A DNA stretch of 64,000 bases from Capsicum annuum (Eukaryota; Streptophyta; Magnoliopsida; Solanales; Solanaceae). The stretch is taken from the NCBI RefSeq assembly GCF_002878395.1, contig NC_061115.1:58355314-58419313 (forward strand), written 5' to 3'. Below are positions 34,231-45,150 of the stretch, piece after piece (position 1 is the first letter of the stretch; each line of letters starts with the position of its first letter). Position numbers and translations under genes: made by a program. The notes under the pieces were generated by a model. The model saw only the letters and a program-made list of their open reading frames with translations, had not been told where the DNA came from and did no database searches.

Positions 34231-35605
34231 TGAGGCACCTGATAGAGATGCAGCAGAAGGGTCAGGAACTCATGACCCTCGAGATTGATCCATTCCAAGT
34301 ATACTCTAACCCTAAGTTTAGATTTTCTTTGATTTTAAAATGAGGGTGTAAAGTAAATTGTTATTGTAAAATTTTGTATCCAATTAGGAGAAATACTTAT
34401 ACTTGAGGTAGTTGAATTATTTTGTGACTTTTGTACACCTCTTCAAGTGGTCTACTTCTTTAACTATGTGATTTGCATTTAAGTGTGACCACTGTGCATC
34501 TTTTTATGGAATAAGTTCTAGTAACATAATAATCATTGCTAAAAAGCTGTATGAATTGAATGAGTCATAGCTTGTGATATACGTGTGTATGAGCAACTGC
34601 TTAGTTCCCTTTGTATCCTGAAGCCAGAACTTGCCCGGTTAGTCTTACCTAGGTTTAAGGATAGGGGTTAGGAAAGGATCATTAGCCATTTTGATATTAG
34701 CTCACTTTATCCTAAATGACCTTCCCTATGTGTATAATATCCCTTGATCCCTGTTTTGAGTTTAATCAACTTATTTCTTTGCATGATACCTATCAACTTC
34801 CTATTTAGATCACAATGAACCTATTTTGGCCCTGGTCCTCCGTGGATACTGTGCACCTTGACTTAGGTAAATGGCCTAAGTAGAGGGTGGCTATCATAGG
34901 GGTGCGTCATATAGAGTGAGTATGAAAAAAGGTATCATATAAGAAAAGAATAAAAAAAAAGTTGCAAAGGAAAAGAGCAAGAAAAATAAAAATTGTGAAA
35001 AATATTAAGTAATTGAGAAAAGACTGTACCTATCCTAAATAAGTGAGATCAAGAAAAGAGAAGAACGGAATAGGCTACTGAGTGAAACCACAAAAATCTA
35101 TTGCAGTGTCAAGGAGTCTTAGTCACTTTAAATACCATCTAGTTTATACTAGCCTCTAGCCTACATTATAAGCCTAATAGAAGTCCAATAGTGATTCTAG
35201 TTGACCTATCTGAAGATTTGGGTAATGAATATAAGAGCAAGCCTACGGTACTTGGCATACACTGATCAAAACTTTGTTTTGAGCGTGAGTGTTTAACTTG
35301 TCCCCATGGTTACATATATAATTCCTGATATGAAATGAGGGGGATGTCTTTTCTGTAAAGGCACACTGGTTACATTGCTAGTTACTGACTTATTCGGGTG
35401 GTGTAATCATGGTCTATGCATGGTTGTTATAACTAAATTGTTGTCGTATCTTGAGTCATGTGTTTTGAATTAGTGTTCTTCATTGTTCTTGAATTGAGTG
35501 ACCTTAGAGATGGTGAAAGTGTTTTGAGATAATGTGGATGATAGCCTTGTATTTTCTTAGTTGTGTTGGGTTTCTTGAGGAAAAGCACTGGTTTTAAGTT
35601 GAGGG
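34231..35605 (+). other. Element E 3' non-coding region and polypurine tract
   Basis: No frame resembles a known protein. The segment includes an A-rich stretch (34925-35060) and ends with TTTTAAGTTGAGGG immediately before the LTR, the PPT position. A similar GAGGGTG word at 34343-34349 lies after a CTAAGTTTAG stretch and may be a secondary tract as in other Athila-type elements (inference). Confidence 0.6.
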
Positions 35606-37095
35606 TGTTGATATCTGAGCTAATGCTAACACATTTAAGGCTTTTAACTTAGATTAATTGCAAAGTCTTAAGAAATATTTGTTATTTTTGATTAGTTTCT
35701 GTTTGATTTTGCAGTTTAAGCTGATTTGATAGAAAAAAACAAGAATGGAAGCAAAAAAGTTAAAATCTTAAGAAATTTGAAGACAAGTATGGCTAATGAT
35801 ATTTTTGATAAGTCATCATCCCTATGATAAGTTGTCAAGTTCGTCATCAACAGTAAACAGAGAATTGGCCTAAGTTGACATATATGATGACATTTTGTGA
35901 TAAGTTGTCCAGGGTATGATAAGCTCTAAGGAATGCCGTCAGCTTGAGGTAGCACAGGAGAACTGAAGCTGAGCTTTGATTAGATTTTGTGATAGGCTGT
36001 CATGAAGATGATCAGTTGTTAAGTTTATCGTCAGCCTTAAACAGGAAGATCCAATATTGAAGAAGGAGCAGACGACATTTGTGATAAGTCGTTAGCCTCC
36101 TGATAGGCTATCATAAATGTTGTCACATAATTCGAGGGATTTCTGAATTTTGTTATTTTGTTTCCATAATTAGGGTAAACTATTTAAAGTCTTGTTTAGG
36201 TTTTTATTAAAAGTTCAACACATTGAGTTTTGACCAATACACTTTGATATTTTCTCTCTCTACTTTTGGCTTGACAAAGCAATTACTTTAAAGATATTTA
36301 TATTCATTATTTTGGTATTTCCTTTGTGATTTAATTTGAGATTTTCTAGTTTCTATTCATCTTGTGGTAAGTTTATCTTTAAAAGCATAAATTCATCTAG
36401 TTGCTTCAATTTTTACGTCATGAGCGGCTAAATTCCTTTAACCTAAAGTATGGGATCTAGGGTTCGGTCTTGATAAGAAGCTGAGTGATCAGGATTCGAA
36501 AGGTGGTAGGACTTCTTGATAATTCTGAGTTTTTAATTAACGTCTATTAGTTGAAAACAATAGACAAAACCTACTTTGATTTGCTTGAGAAAGAAATCAA
36601 ATATAGTAGGGAGTGAATAATAACCAATGACTTGGAAATACTCCGTTTAATAATTAGCACTGTAATAATATTGGTTAACCTAAGGTAAAATCTGGGCAGT
36701 GAATATAAATTCCGAAAGTCTAAGAGAATTAGGTAATTTAATGCTTATGTAGGTCGAGAGACATTTAAGTGTAACTTTGATAAAGATAACTTGTTGTCCT
36801 ACCTACCATGAGAATCCTGAACCACTAGTAGCATCCATCTAGTACCAAAATCCCTAGTGAACATAATTCTATTTTTTTCATAAACTCTTGATTATGAACA
36901 CTGAAACTAACGTAACCAAAACTTGCTCTTTAAACTAAAAACCCCCCATTTTCATGAAACATCCAACTATCAGTTGATTAATTTGCAAACGACTTACATT
37001 CACACATATTCCCTGTGGGATTTGACCCCAACCTAGTTGGGTTTTATATTGAAAATGATCGCTTACATTCTCATGGGAGGTGTAATTTGAGCGTT
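35606..37095 (+). repeat. Element E 3' LTR
   Basis: It begins TGTTGATATCTGAGCTAAT and ends near GAGCGTTA before host LTR H resumes. It is collinear with the 5' LTR over its whole length and contains the four hairpin modules at 35792-35849, 35886-35940, 35976-36033 and 36071-36126. Confidence 0.85.
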
Positions 37096-37100
37096 ATTAT

Positions 37101-38990
37101 CTGACAGTCCTGAATCTTGTTCAACTTTTTGAGTTCTATTACTCAGACTGAATGATTGTATCTGAAATTCCTAATTCTGTACTGAAATTGTGGAAGTAGT
37201 CATCTAACTGACATGCCCCAAATAATGAATTATAGCTGATTTAGGCTCTAATCTGTAACCCTAATTGGAAGGGTGTCATACCGCGCCACTGGTAAGGACA
37301 ATTTGTGAGTAAACTTCATATTATAGGTAACTCTAGTGGGAACAGTGGGTACCCTCATATAACAGGTTAAGCCACCTCATCTACCCTTATATAATAGGCT
37401 ACGATGTCTCAACCTATATTGGCTACGTAGTTCTAGATGCAATGATTTCTTCTAAGAATCACACCCTTATATAATAGGTTGGTTCCCAACCTTGAGTTTG
37501 CTTGGTGCTAATTTCTACTCCCATCAGGATAAACACTGAACATGATTAATGGAATTGACTGTACTGAGTTAACTGAGTTTTGTTAATTGATGAAATACTA
37601 CATGAGATTACTGAATGCCTGAGGTTTCTGAGATTACTAAGTTTACGAAGTTTTCCTGAGTCACATGACTGCCTGAACTTCTATGAACATGCCTCGACTG
37701 AGAGTATCTTAAAAACATGACAGTGGCTCTTGGAAATATCTAGACAATATTGAGAAGGGTTGCTCTATGCCATGCCATTAGGATAGAATCTATGACTGAC
37801 GTGAATTCACCTATGTGGAGGAATACACTCTCTATTGGAGAAGACTTCCTCAAAAGGCGAAACTCTTAACTAGCGAGGACCCCTTCGACCTATGGTGCCA
37901 TACAGTTTTAGAATTCAAGTGCACTACACTCACATTCCCTCGATGCTAAATACTACTCCAAAAATATACTAGCACTTAATGAAGTTCACCGTAAATTAAT
38001 TATAGAGATTTATAATTTAGAAAAAACAATCATGATTCTATTTATAAATAATGATCATACGTTAATATGTGAATTTTATATGACGTGTGAGATCTTAACA
38101 TCAAAACTCAAATTGTTATCATGTTGTAATAGTCTGTAATTTGAAATCAAAAGTTTAATTTTCTAATAAGCATTGTAAAACACGATAAAATCATTTAAAT
38201 TTACCAACACATGGAATTTCATGTCAAACGCTAAAGCTCAATTAATAAGGTAAATCACATGAGTAAAAAATGAGTAAACATGAATTCTTGTGCAAAATAA
38301 AGTTTAATTCATAAGGGAATATCACATTACCAAAATCATATAAAGTGAGAATGAACCCTAGTCATCAAATCGAAAATTCATATGAAAATTTGTTTTTGGG
38401 TAAAAAGATGAATGTGAACCATGATCAAACCCTACATACCTGAACTGCTAAATTAGTTGGAAAAACACTTGAGTTTTGGTCCCTTAGCGTTGCATTCTTG
38501 AGACAAACCCTTGTTTTGAGTTCTTATGAGTTTTGGGAGGATAATTAATGTTAAATTTCTTTAGGTGTGATGGAAAAACATTTTGGAGATTTTATAAGAT
38601 CATTTAGGACATAAATGACCAATTTTCCCTTGAAAAAATAAAGGAAAAATAGTAATTTAGCAGCATCGTGACCACAACATGACATGCCCTTATTGCGCCA
38701 AGACAGTGGCATGGCATGCCATTATGTAGTAACCAGCTGGTGTGGCACACCCTTATTATGTCAGGCCACTAATTTTTTCATCTAGGTTTCTTGCCTCCTT
38801 GACATGGCATAAATATGGACTATTACTATTTTTGACCTATGTTATGCCCTGAACTCATTCCAAAAATTTGAAAACACTATCTAATGGTCCCGTTATCATA
38901 TTTAATCATTATTAAACCTTAAAATCATGTTAAACCACATGAAAGCTATCAATATAAAATTGTTAAACTTATGGGGCAGAATAGTATAAA
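37101..38990 (-). repeat. LTR H, right part
   Basis: It resumes exactly at CTGACAGTCC, completing the box broken at 26920, and is collinear with D LTRs (GGAAGGGTGTCA, CCACTGGTAAGGA and GGCTACGTAGTT boxes). A GC-rich stretch with repeated CATGACATGCCCTTATT-like words lies at 38660-38770. The right end is uncertain: no GTTACA end is visible, and I place it near 38990 where resemblance to LTR texture ends. Confidence 0.65.
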
Positions 38991-41098
38991 TCATACAATT
39001 GCTTTTCTTTCAAGTTATATATATATATGTTATTTGTTTATTGATAAAAAATAACTATGAGAATTCTCTTGGGTTAAAGTAGTTTGCCTAAGAGTCCTAA
39101 CTTGCATATAAATATTCTTGTGACTCCATTAGTTTTGCATATACATTTATAGGCATAGGATAGAAGACTTTAGGATTCTTCTTCTTGATTTAGGTTTACA
39201 AGTTTGTGATAGGTGGAAGAGGATTCTTATACTTGAACAATTATGAATGAAGGAATGTTCCTATTTTTTTGTGCATTTGGCTCTGTGTATGTGTTAAAAT
39301 TTCAACAAATGATAATGTTGTCTACTTATCTACTTCTAGAAAGAAAACAAGCCTGGCAAGAATTATGACAATGTGCAGGTAAGGCTTTATTCTATTAATA
39401 ATGATTTTAGTGACTATTTTGTAGTCATTATTGGACAACCCTTTAAGAATATAATTCCTTAGTGAGGGGGGAATTACAATATGTGAGAATGATATAATGG
39501 AGGGTAGTTTTCATATGAGTATACATGAAAGAGTTATTGATAGGCTCTCTACAAAAAGTTATCGTCTTATTTCCCATAATATCTAGTATTTTGGAAGAAT
39601 ATAGGATGAAGACTACTAGGTTCAAGAGCCTTAATAGGTTGACATAATTTAGAACTACCAAGACTTCAACATCCCTTAGTGGGGAAGATAAAATCCCTAC
39701 TCACGCTCCAAGTAAGTGAATTGGGCCATCTAGGTTGGTTAGATAGTTATATTTAGAGAGAATCTACTCAATTATGTGTAGCTTGGTGAAAAAATGTATA
39801 ATGTGGTTGAAAACTTCAATTTGGTCATAAACCCACCCACATCATCTATAATGGATGAGATTTTATTCCCCCTTTTTATTAATTATGGAGGTGTAGAAAA
39901 ACATAGTGTTGACATATGTCCATCACTTAAACAATTGATGTTTATCTTGATTTTACAAAAATCATCTTCAAATTTGAGGAGATTATCATATTCCTCTTAA
40001 AGATTAGGTGTTATATCATGAAGAAAAGCACTATGATATTAGTTATCAAACCTATGGATTCCACTAATATTTGCAAAAATCTTTTTTATTTTTTGAAATT
40101 TGTTTATAAAGGTGCTCTTATTCTTGCTAACTATTTATTTTTGGGTTATTTCAATGTTTTTTGTATGACTAATTGGAGGATCAAAATTAGTGTCTGGCAT
40201 AATTCATAAAGGAGTGATTTCACACTACATGGGTTCCATATTAAAAGTCTTATTAGTGGTAGAGGTCAGGTGACCTTTAAGAATGATAAGGAAATGGTCA
40301 AACTTAGTTTTAGTAAGGTAAGTTAAAATAGTATTAAGGAAGTGGTTCATCCATAAATCATTAGCTTTAAACTGTCAAATCTCTCTAAGATAAGGTTTTG
40401 CCTTTCTTATACCTATTATTGGTCCAAGTGTACTTGCAATACTTATATCCCAAAATCTTCTATTTTACATTGATTAACAAACAAAAGTTTAAATGAGTCC
40501 TCACTAATAAGACATTCTTCATTATGAGTCTATGAGCGATTGTATAAAACTTCCCAGGGCTTAGTTCTTGTATTAAAGTCATAATTAGAATAAATAGTTT
40601 AAATGAGCCAAGTTAGGGGTAAGAGAGTATCTTAATCATCACAAAGATTCTTTTAGGGAGTTGTGAAATTAACGTCCCTCTTTAAGGAGTCCTCATTCCA
40701 CATAAATACTATACCTCTAGAATAGCCCATTGTATGGATTAAATTTGGGAGTCATATGTGAGCCCTTTGGTAAGCCTCTAATGATAAATTATCCTTGTGT
40801 CGATAAGCACTAGCATTAAAAGGTTGTGGATCTTAATCATGTCTTCATAATGGTAGTAGGATTTAGCATTATATCCCCCATCCATTCTAGATAATTAAGT
40901 TTATCAATTTTGAAATGGGTAGTAGCTATTTTGAAAAGCCTTTTACTTTTTCTGTTCGAGTAAGGTTTTTCATTCTCTCACTATGTTTAGGGTCACAACT
41001 ACTAGGATTTACTCATTCTCTTTCCTTGGATTCATAGTGTACAAAACCATCTACCTATGATAGTAGATTATAATAGTTATCACAACCCCAGTCTACAC
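38991..41098. other. Unrecognised 2.1-kb spacer
   Basis: AT-rich sequence with an AT run at 39018-39032 and small ORFs (39443-39661 minus, 39794-40000 plus, 40018-40209 plus) that show no domain or motif I recognise. It lacks the LTR boxes common elsewhere in this window. It could be an old fragment of another transposon or unique intergenic sequence. It is cut on the right by the truncated F LTR. Confidence 0.5.
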
Positions 41099-44000
41099 TG
41101 TGATAGGTAAAAAATATTCATAAACATCACTTAGAACAAAGTTCAGCTTAGATCCTTTGATTCGTCCAAAGTTTGGTATTCAATTCTATAAAGGGTCTAC
41201 TTTGAGCATGTATAACATTTTATATACATTGAATTTTGAAGCACAAGACCCACCAAATTGTAAATAATTGAATTAGCTTTTTAACTATATCAATTTTTTC
41301 TTAATCCAATACCCGAGTAAAAAGTTATTGTATTTTTTGTGAGAGATAGTAAGCCAACGCGATTGGGACGCGACGCGTTGGTCGTCAATGCGACACGATG
41401 AAAACCACGTCACTGAACTGTTTCACATGCTATTTTTATGGCTAGAGGGTCTAGGGGCACATTGATCACTTCTCCTCACCCAAATCCACCCATAAAACTT
41501 AATTTCAACCCCCAAAAACATTATACACACTATTATTAACCTTTTCTCTAAAAAAAACCTAACCCCCTCAATTACACCAAGAACTTCAGCAATGTTTGTA
41601 CAATACAATTAAGAATTTAAGTTTCCTAATCCAATAAGTTCAACAGAAAAAGCTTTCAATAGCATTCTCGAGGCTTCCAAGTCAAGATTTCTATTTAAAT
41701 TCATCTATTAAGGTATGTAGGAGTTCATCCATGGGTCCTCTTTGACCCATGGAGCCCAAAAAATCCTTTTCTTTTAATTAAAGAATGAATTTTCCATTAT
41801 TATTGTATTTTGTATGTTCAAGAAAGATAGAATTTTATGTTTTCATGGTGATTTTAATTCAATTTATTCCATGTATGATTCCATGCAAGATTTTGTATTC
41901 CTCATGCTATGAATTTGAGTTTCCCGTGATTTATTCAAATAAATTCTATGTAGATCCTAAATTCATGATGTTTAGCAATATTCCCATATTTTTAATTCAT
42001 GTCTTTCACATGTTTGATGAAATTCCCATACCATGTTCAATCAATTTCAAGATGAATCCCATGGTATGGACATTTCCATGTAACTCTATTGTTCCCTTAT
42101 GTTTAAGACTTTCTTACATTCAAGCTATAATCTTTGCATGTTCTGATGAAATGCCAATGTCATATTTGAAATGAATTTTATGTAAATTCCTCAATTCATG
42201 ATTTTATTCATGTAATCATGCTATGCTCCCATGTTTTAGAAATTCTCATGTTCAAGTTCATGAAACCTAAGTGTTTTATGAAATGCCTTAATGATTAGAT
42301 TATGAATATTGACTACTTATTATGTCCCGAAGCTTTAGTGTGTCCTCTTCTTATTACTATCAAGTGTTGGGGGCTATGAATACCAAAAATTTAGCTGTTT
42401 ATCTAGTTTTCAATATCTACAAAATAATTTCAGTTGTACCATAGAAAATATCATTCAGTCAGTAGTATGGTCGATTATGAATCTAATTAAGTTAGCTCAG
42501 TCCACTTTCAGTTCCATTATTAGTTTAAACATTAATAATTACCTTAGAATCTGTATGCACTATTATTTTTTGAATACCAGCCCTGAGCTTATCACTTATA
42601 AGTTATTAGTTTATACACCAGTTAGTATTTCTGTGTCTTTTAGTTGGAAGTAGGATTTAGCACCAAGAGAATTCAGGGATGGCAACTTCCTCGTTAGTTA
42701 GGTATAACCATAGTAGCAATCCTCGTATTCTAGAACTACGTAGCCAATATAGGATATAAAGAGTCACCCATCAGTTTAGGTTTGACTTTCTCTCAGGGGT
42801 CACCTTTCAGTTTAGGCTTGACACCCTGGTCCTTCGGGATATTAGTATAGTGGAACAACATAACCAGTGTTAGTACCCATGGCACAATACTGACACCCTT
42901 TAAATTGGAGTTACAGGTTGGACCCTGATTAGCTCAGATTGGGGCATGTTGATTGGATGATACCCCTCATAGTCTCAGTTATAGTACTCAGTACAACATG
43001 CATATTAGTTTCGCTAGAACATACTATTTAGTTATCAGTATTTCAGTATTTTAGTTCATAGACTATTTTAGAATCATGTTACATGCTTGGTCTGGCATCC
43101 TCAGATAATACAGTTTTTATGCATTCATGCTCAGTTATCTTATGTTTTTTTGATATTCCTTAGCTCATAAGCATAGTACTCCATAATTTCAGCCTGGTTA
43201 TTCTGACTAAGTACTATTCAGCCTTACCTTACCAGTATTCTTCTATCAGTAATTCAGTTAATCAGATAAGCTTAGCATATGTTATGCTTGGTTCTATGTG
43301 TTTATGCATTCATACTCGGTATGATTTTATATTTAGATCCTTGAGTTATGTCATCCTCTATCATATAATTTTAGACTCAACATTCATACAGTATCCATGT
43401 TTTATCGTATCCTAGCTTTAGCTGTACTTATATCATAAAAGTAAAGTCTTACAGAAATAAAGTTTAGATTCACCAGCTTACCAGATTATGTTTGTTACTC
43501 ATGTTTTAAGATAGTTTAGAATTCCATTTAGTCCAGTCTATTGGTGAGTCTACTTGCACTTAGAAAGCATATTTTATGATTACGTATGAAATCAGTTTGA
43601 CATAGGGTATTCACCCCTGCATACTCAATATATTTCAGAACTACTGATCCATATATATGTCGATGTCGCTATATTTTTTCATAATGTAGGTACCATTTGT
43701 AGCCCGCACATTATGATCAGACAGCTATAGTTTCCAACCGGCAGGTGATAAGTTCTCTTGTTTTAAGAACTCCAGACAGTTTTAGGCAATGTATAGTTCA
43801 TTTATTTTCCATATGTATTGATTATTGGTAGTTGGAGGCATTTCCCAGCTACTTGTAGTCATTATATTAGAGGCTTCATAAATGTCAGTTAGATTTAGTT
43901 ATGTAATTTCAGTTTCTTCCTTTAAAATTTATCAAATTGTAAAGCTTTATTAGTATTGCATCTATTTTAGATTTTTATTATGATAATGTTTCTGCACAAC

Positions 44001-44125
44001 TGGACCTGTTATTGAATGTATTATAATTCAGTTGCTTAAGAGTATGCCAGTTCATTGGTTAACTTGGGATGAATTGTGGTTCCAAGCACCGTGTGACATC
44101 CAGGATATACTCTCAGGGTGTTACA
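41099..44125 (+). repeat. Element F 5' LTR (5'-truncated)
   Basis: Collinear with 56908-59931. Roughly the first 120 bases of the LTR are missing; the break is at AGGTAAAAAATATTCATAA. It ends GGGTGTTACA (44125). A CpG-rich stretch lies at 41345-41410. The 129-codon ORF at 41785-42174 is broken by a stop in the other LTR copy, so it is not called. Confidence 0.8.
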
Positions 44126-44128
44126 AAT

Positions 44129-44141
44129 TTCTTATCATAGC
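44129..44141 (+). other. Element F primer binding site (decayed)
   Basis: TTCTTATCATAGC lies three bases after the LTR end. It corresponds to TTGGTATCAGAGC with three changes, the position and form of the initiator tRNA-Met PBS. Confidence 0.65.
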
Positions 44142-45150
44142 ATAGAGTTCAAGTGTCCTAGGGTGTATATGAAGCCGTGTCTAGTAGAGTCTTGCAGAAT
44201 GGTATGGAGATGTTTGTACTATTGTTTTAGAGAGTATAGGATATTTAGGAAATATTTTTCTTCTTGCATGTCTCAGATCGTGCTATAGCAAGGTTCTCTA
44301 AGAAACCGACATAGACTCTCATCTTGCTCTATTCATGCCATCTCTACGTTATTTTTAAGGTAATAAAAATAGTTATGCTCAAATTTCTATAGATAGAGTT
44401 TCTCCATCCAGTCCCCACAGACAGTTATGGGATTGTATATTGGCTCAGAAAGCATCCCATCAGTGCCCTTATGTCCTAAAGTTTAAAATATATCATTCAT
44501 GTTCATGAAAATAATGCATTCAACCAAAGTCAGATGTGTTTTCAGATCCCTTCTCAGAATCCCATATTTAGTATATGATCTAGAGTTAGAAGCATGAATC
44601 CAAAAGTTAGCAGTAGTAGAGTTGGGATAGTATTATCCCGATAGAAAAAATTATATATTCAAGGGGCTAGTTGTGTGAACGGTGACTCAATAGGCTTGAA
44701 ATAGCGTATGCAAGAATTTAAGCTTGTTGATTTAAAATTAAGTATGATGGTATGGATGTGAGTTAAAAGATATGATATTAGTAGTGTATGAAAAAACAGA
44801 AGTAGATGAGGTGTTTAGTGAGGTAAGTATGTGTTGAGAAGAGTGTAAGTATATGATGATGATTACAGAAGCTAAAAAGTGTTAAGGGTAGTATATTCTA
44901 TGGGGGTTTAATATTTGTGTGTATTGTTATACCTCGAGCTCTAGAGTAAAGTGATTGCAGTTTAGTCCAAGTTTATTAAGTGGTTCATAGACTTAAGATG
45001 ATATTTTTAGTCTAGGGGGGAGATGATAGACAAAGTGACCAAGTCAGGCTCTCAGATTCTAGTAGTAGTGCCAGTATGTGTAGAAAAGTAGTAAGAGAGG
45101 ATTACTCCTAACCTGTTCTTATCTCATTGCAAAGTAATTCAGTCATCATG
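44142..45150 (+). other. Element F interior, left part (non-coding)
   Basis: The leader resembles those of Tekay elements (GTCTAGTAGAGTCTTGCA near 44178-44195). From 44580 on it matches element G in inverse orientation. A G-rich tract CTAGGGGGGAGATGATAG lies at about 45014-45031, resembling a polypurine tract although it is 11.7 kb (1.3 kb without D) from the LTR. No gag is readable. It ends with the target duplication TCATG of element D. Confidence 0.6.

Larger units (their letters stand above)
26921..37095 (+). mobile_element. Element E: Athila-like LTR element lacking RT, RNase H and IN
   Basis: LTRs of equal length (about 1490 bp; 26921-28411 and 35606-37095) bound a 7.2-kb interior. In order it holds a tRNA-Asp-type PBS, gag, protease, a non-coding spacer with hairpin repeats, a second ORF of the Transposase_32 (putative plant transposon protein) class, a 3' non-coding region and a PPT-like sequence. 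Between the protease (ending about 30960) and the spacer there is no RT, RNase H or integrase. It is inserted in LTR H between ACTGTAT and CTGACAG; the flanks TGTAT and ATTAT may be a decayed target duplication. LTR copies differ visibly (about one base in eight to ten), so the insertion is old. Coding regions carry multiple stops. Confidence 0.85.

Noticed and set aside
41785..42174. 129-codon plus-strand ORF, hydrophobic
   Set aside because: It lies in the F 5' LTR; the 3' LTR copy (from 57607) has a stop after about 40 codons.
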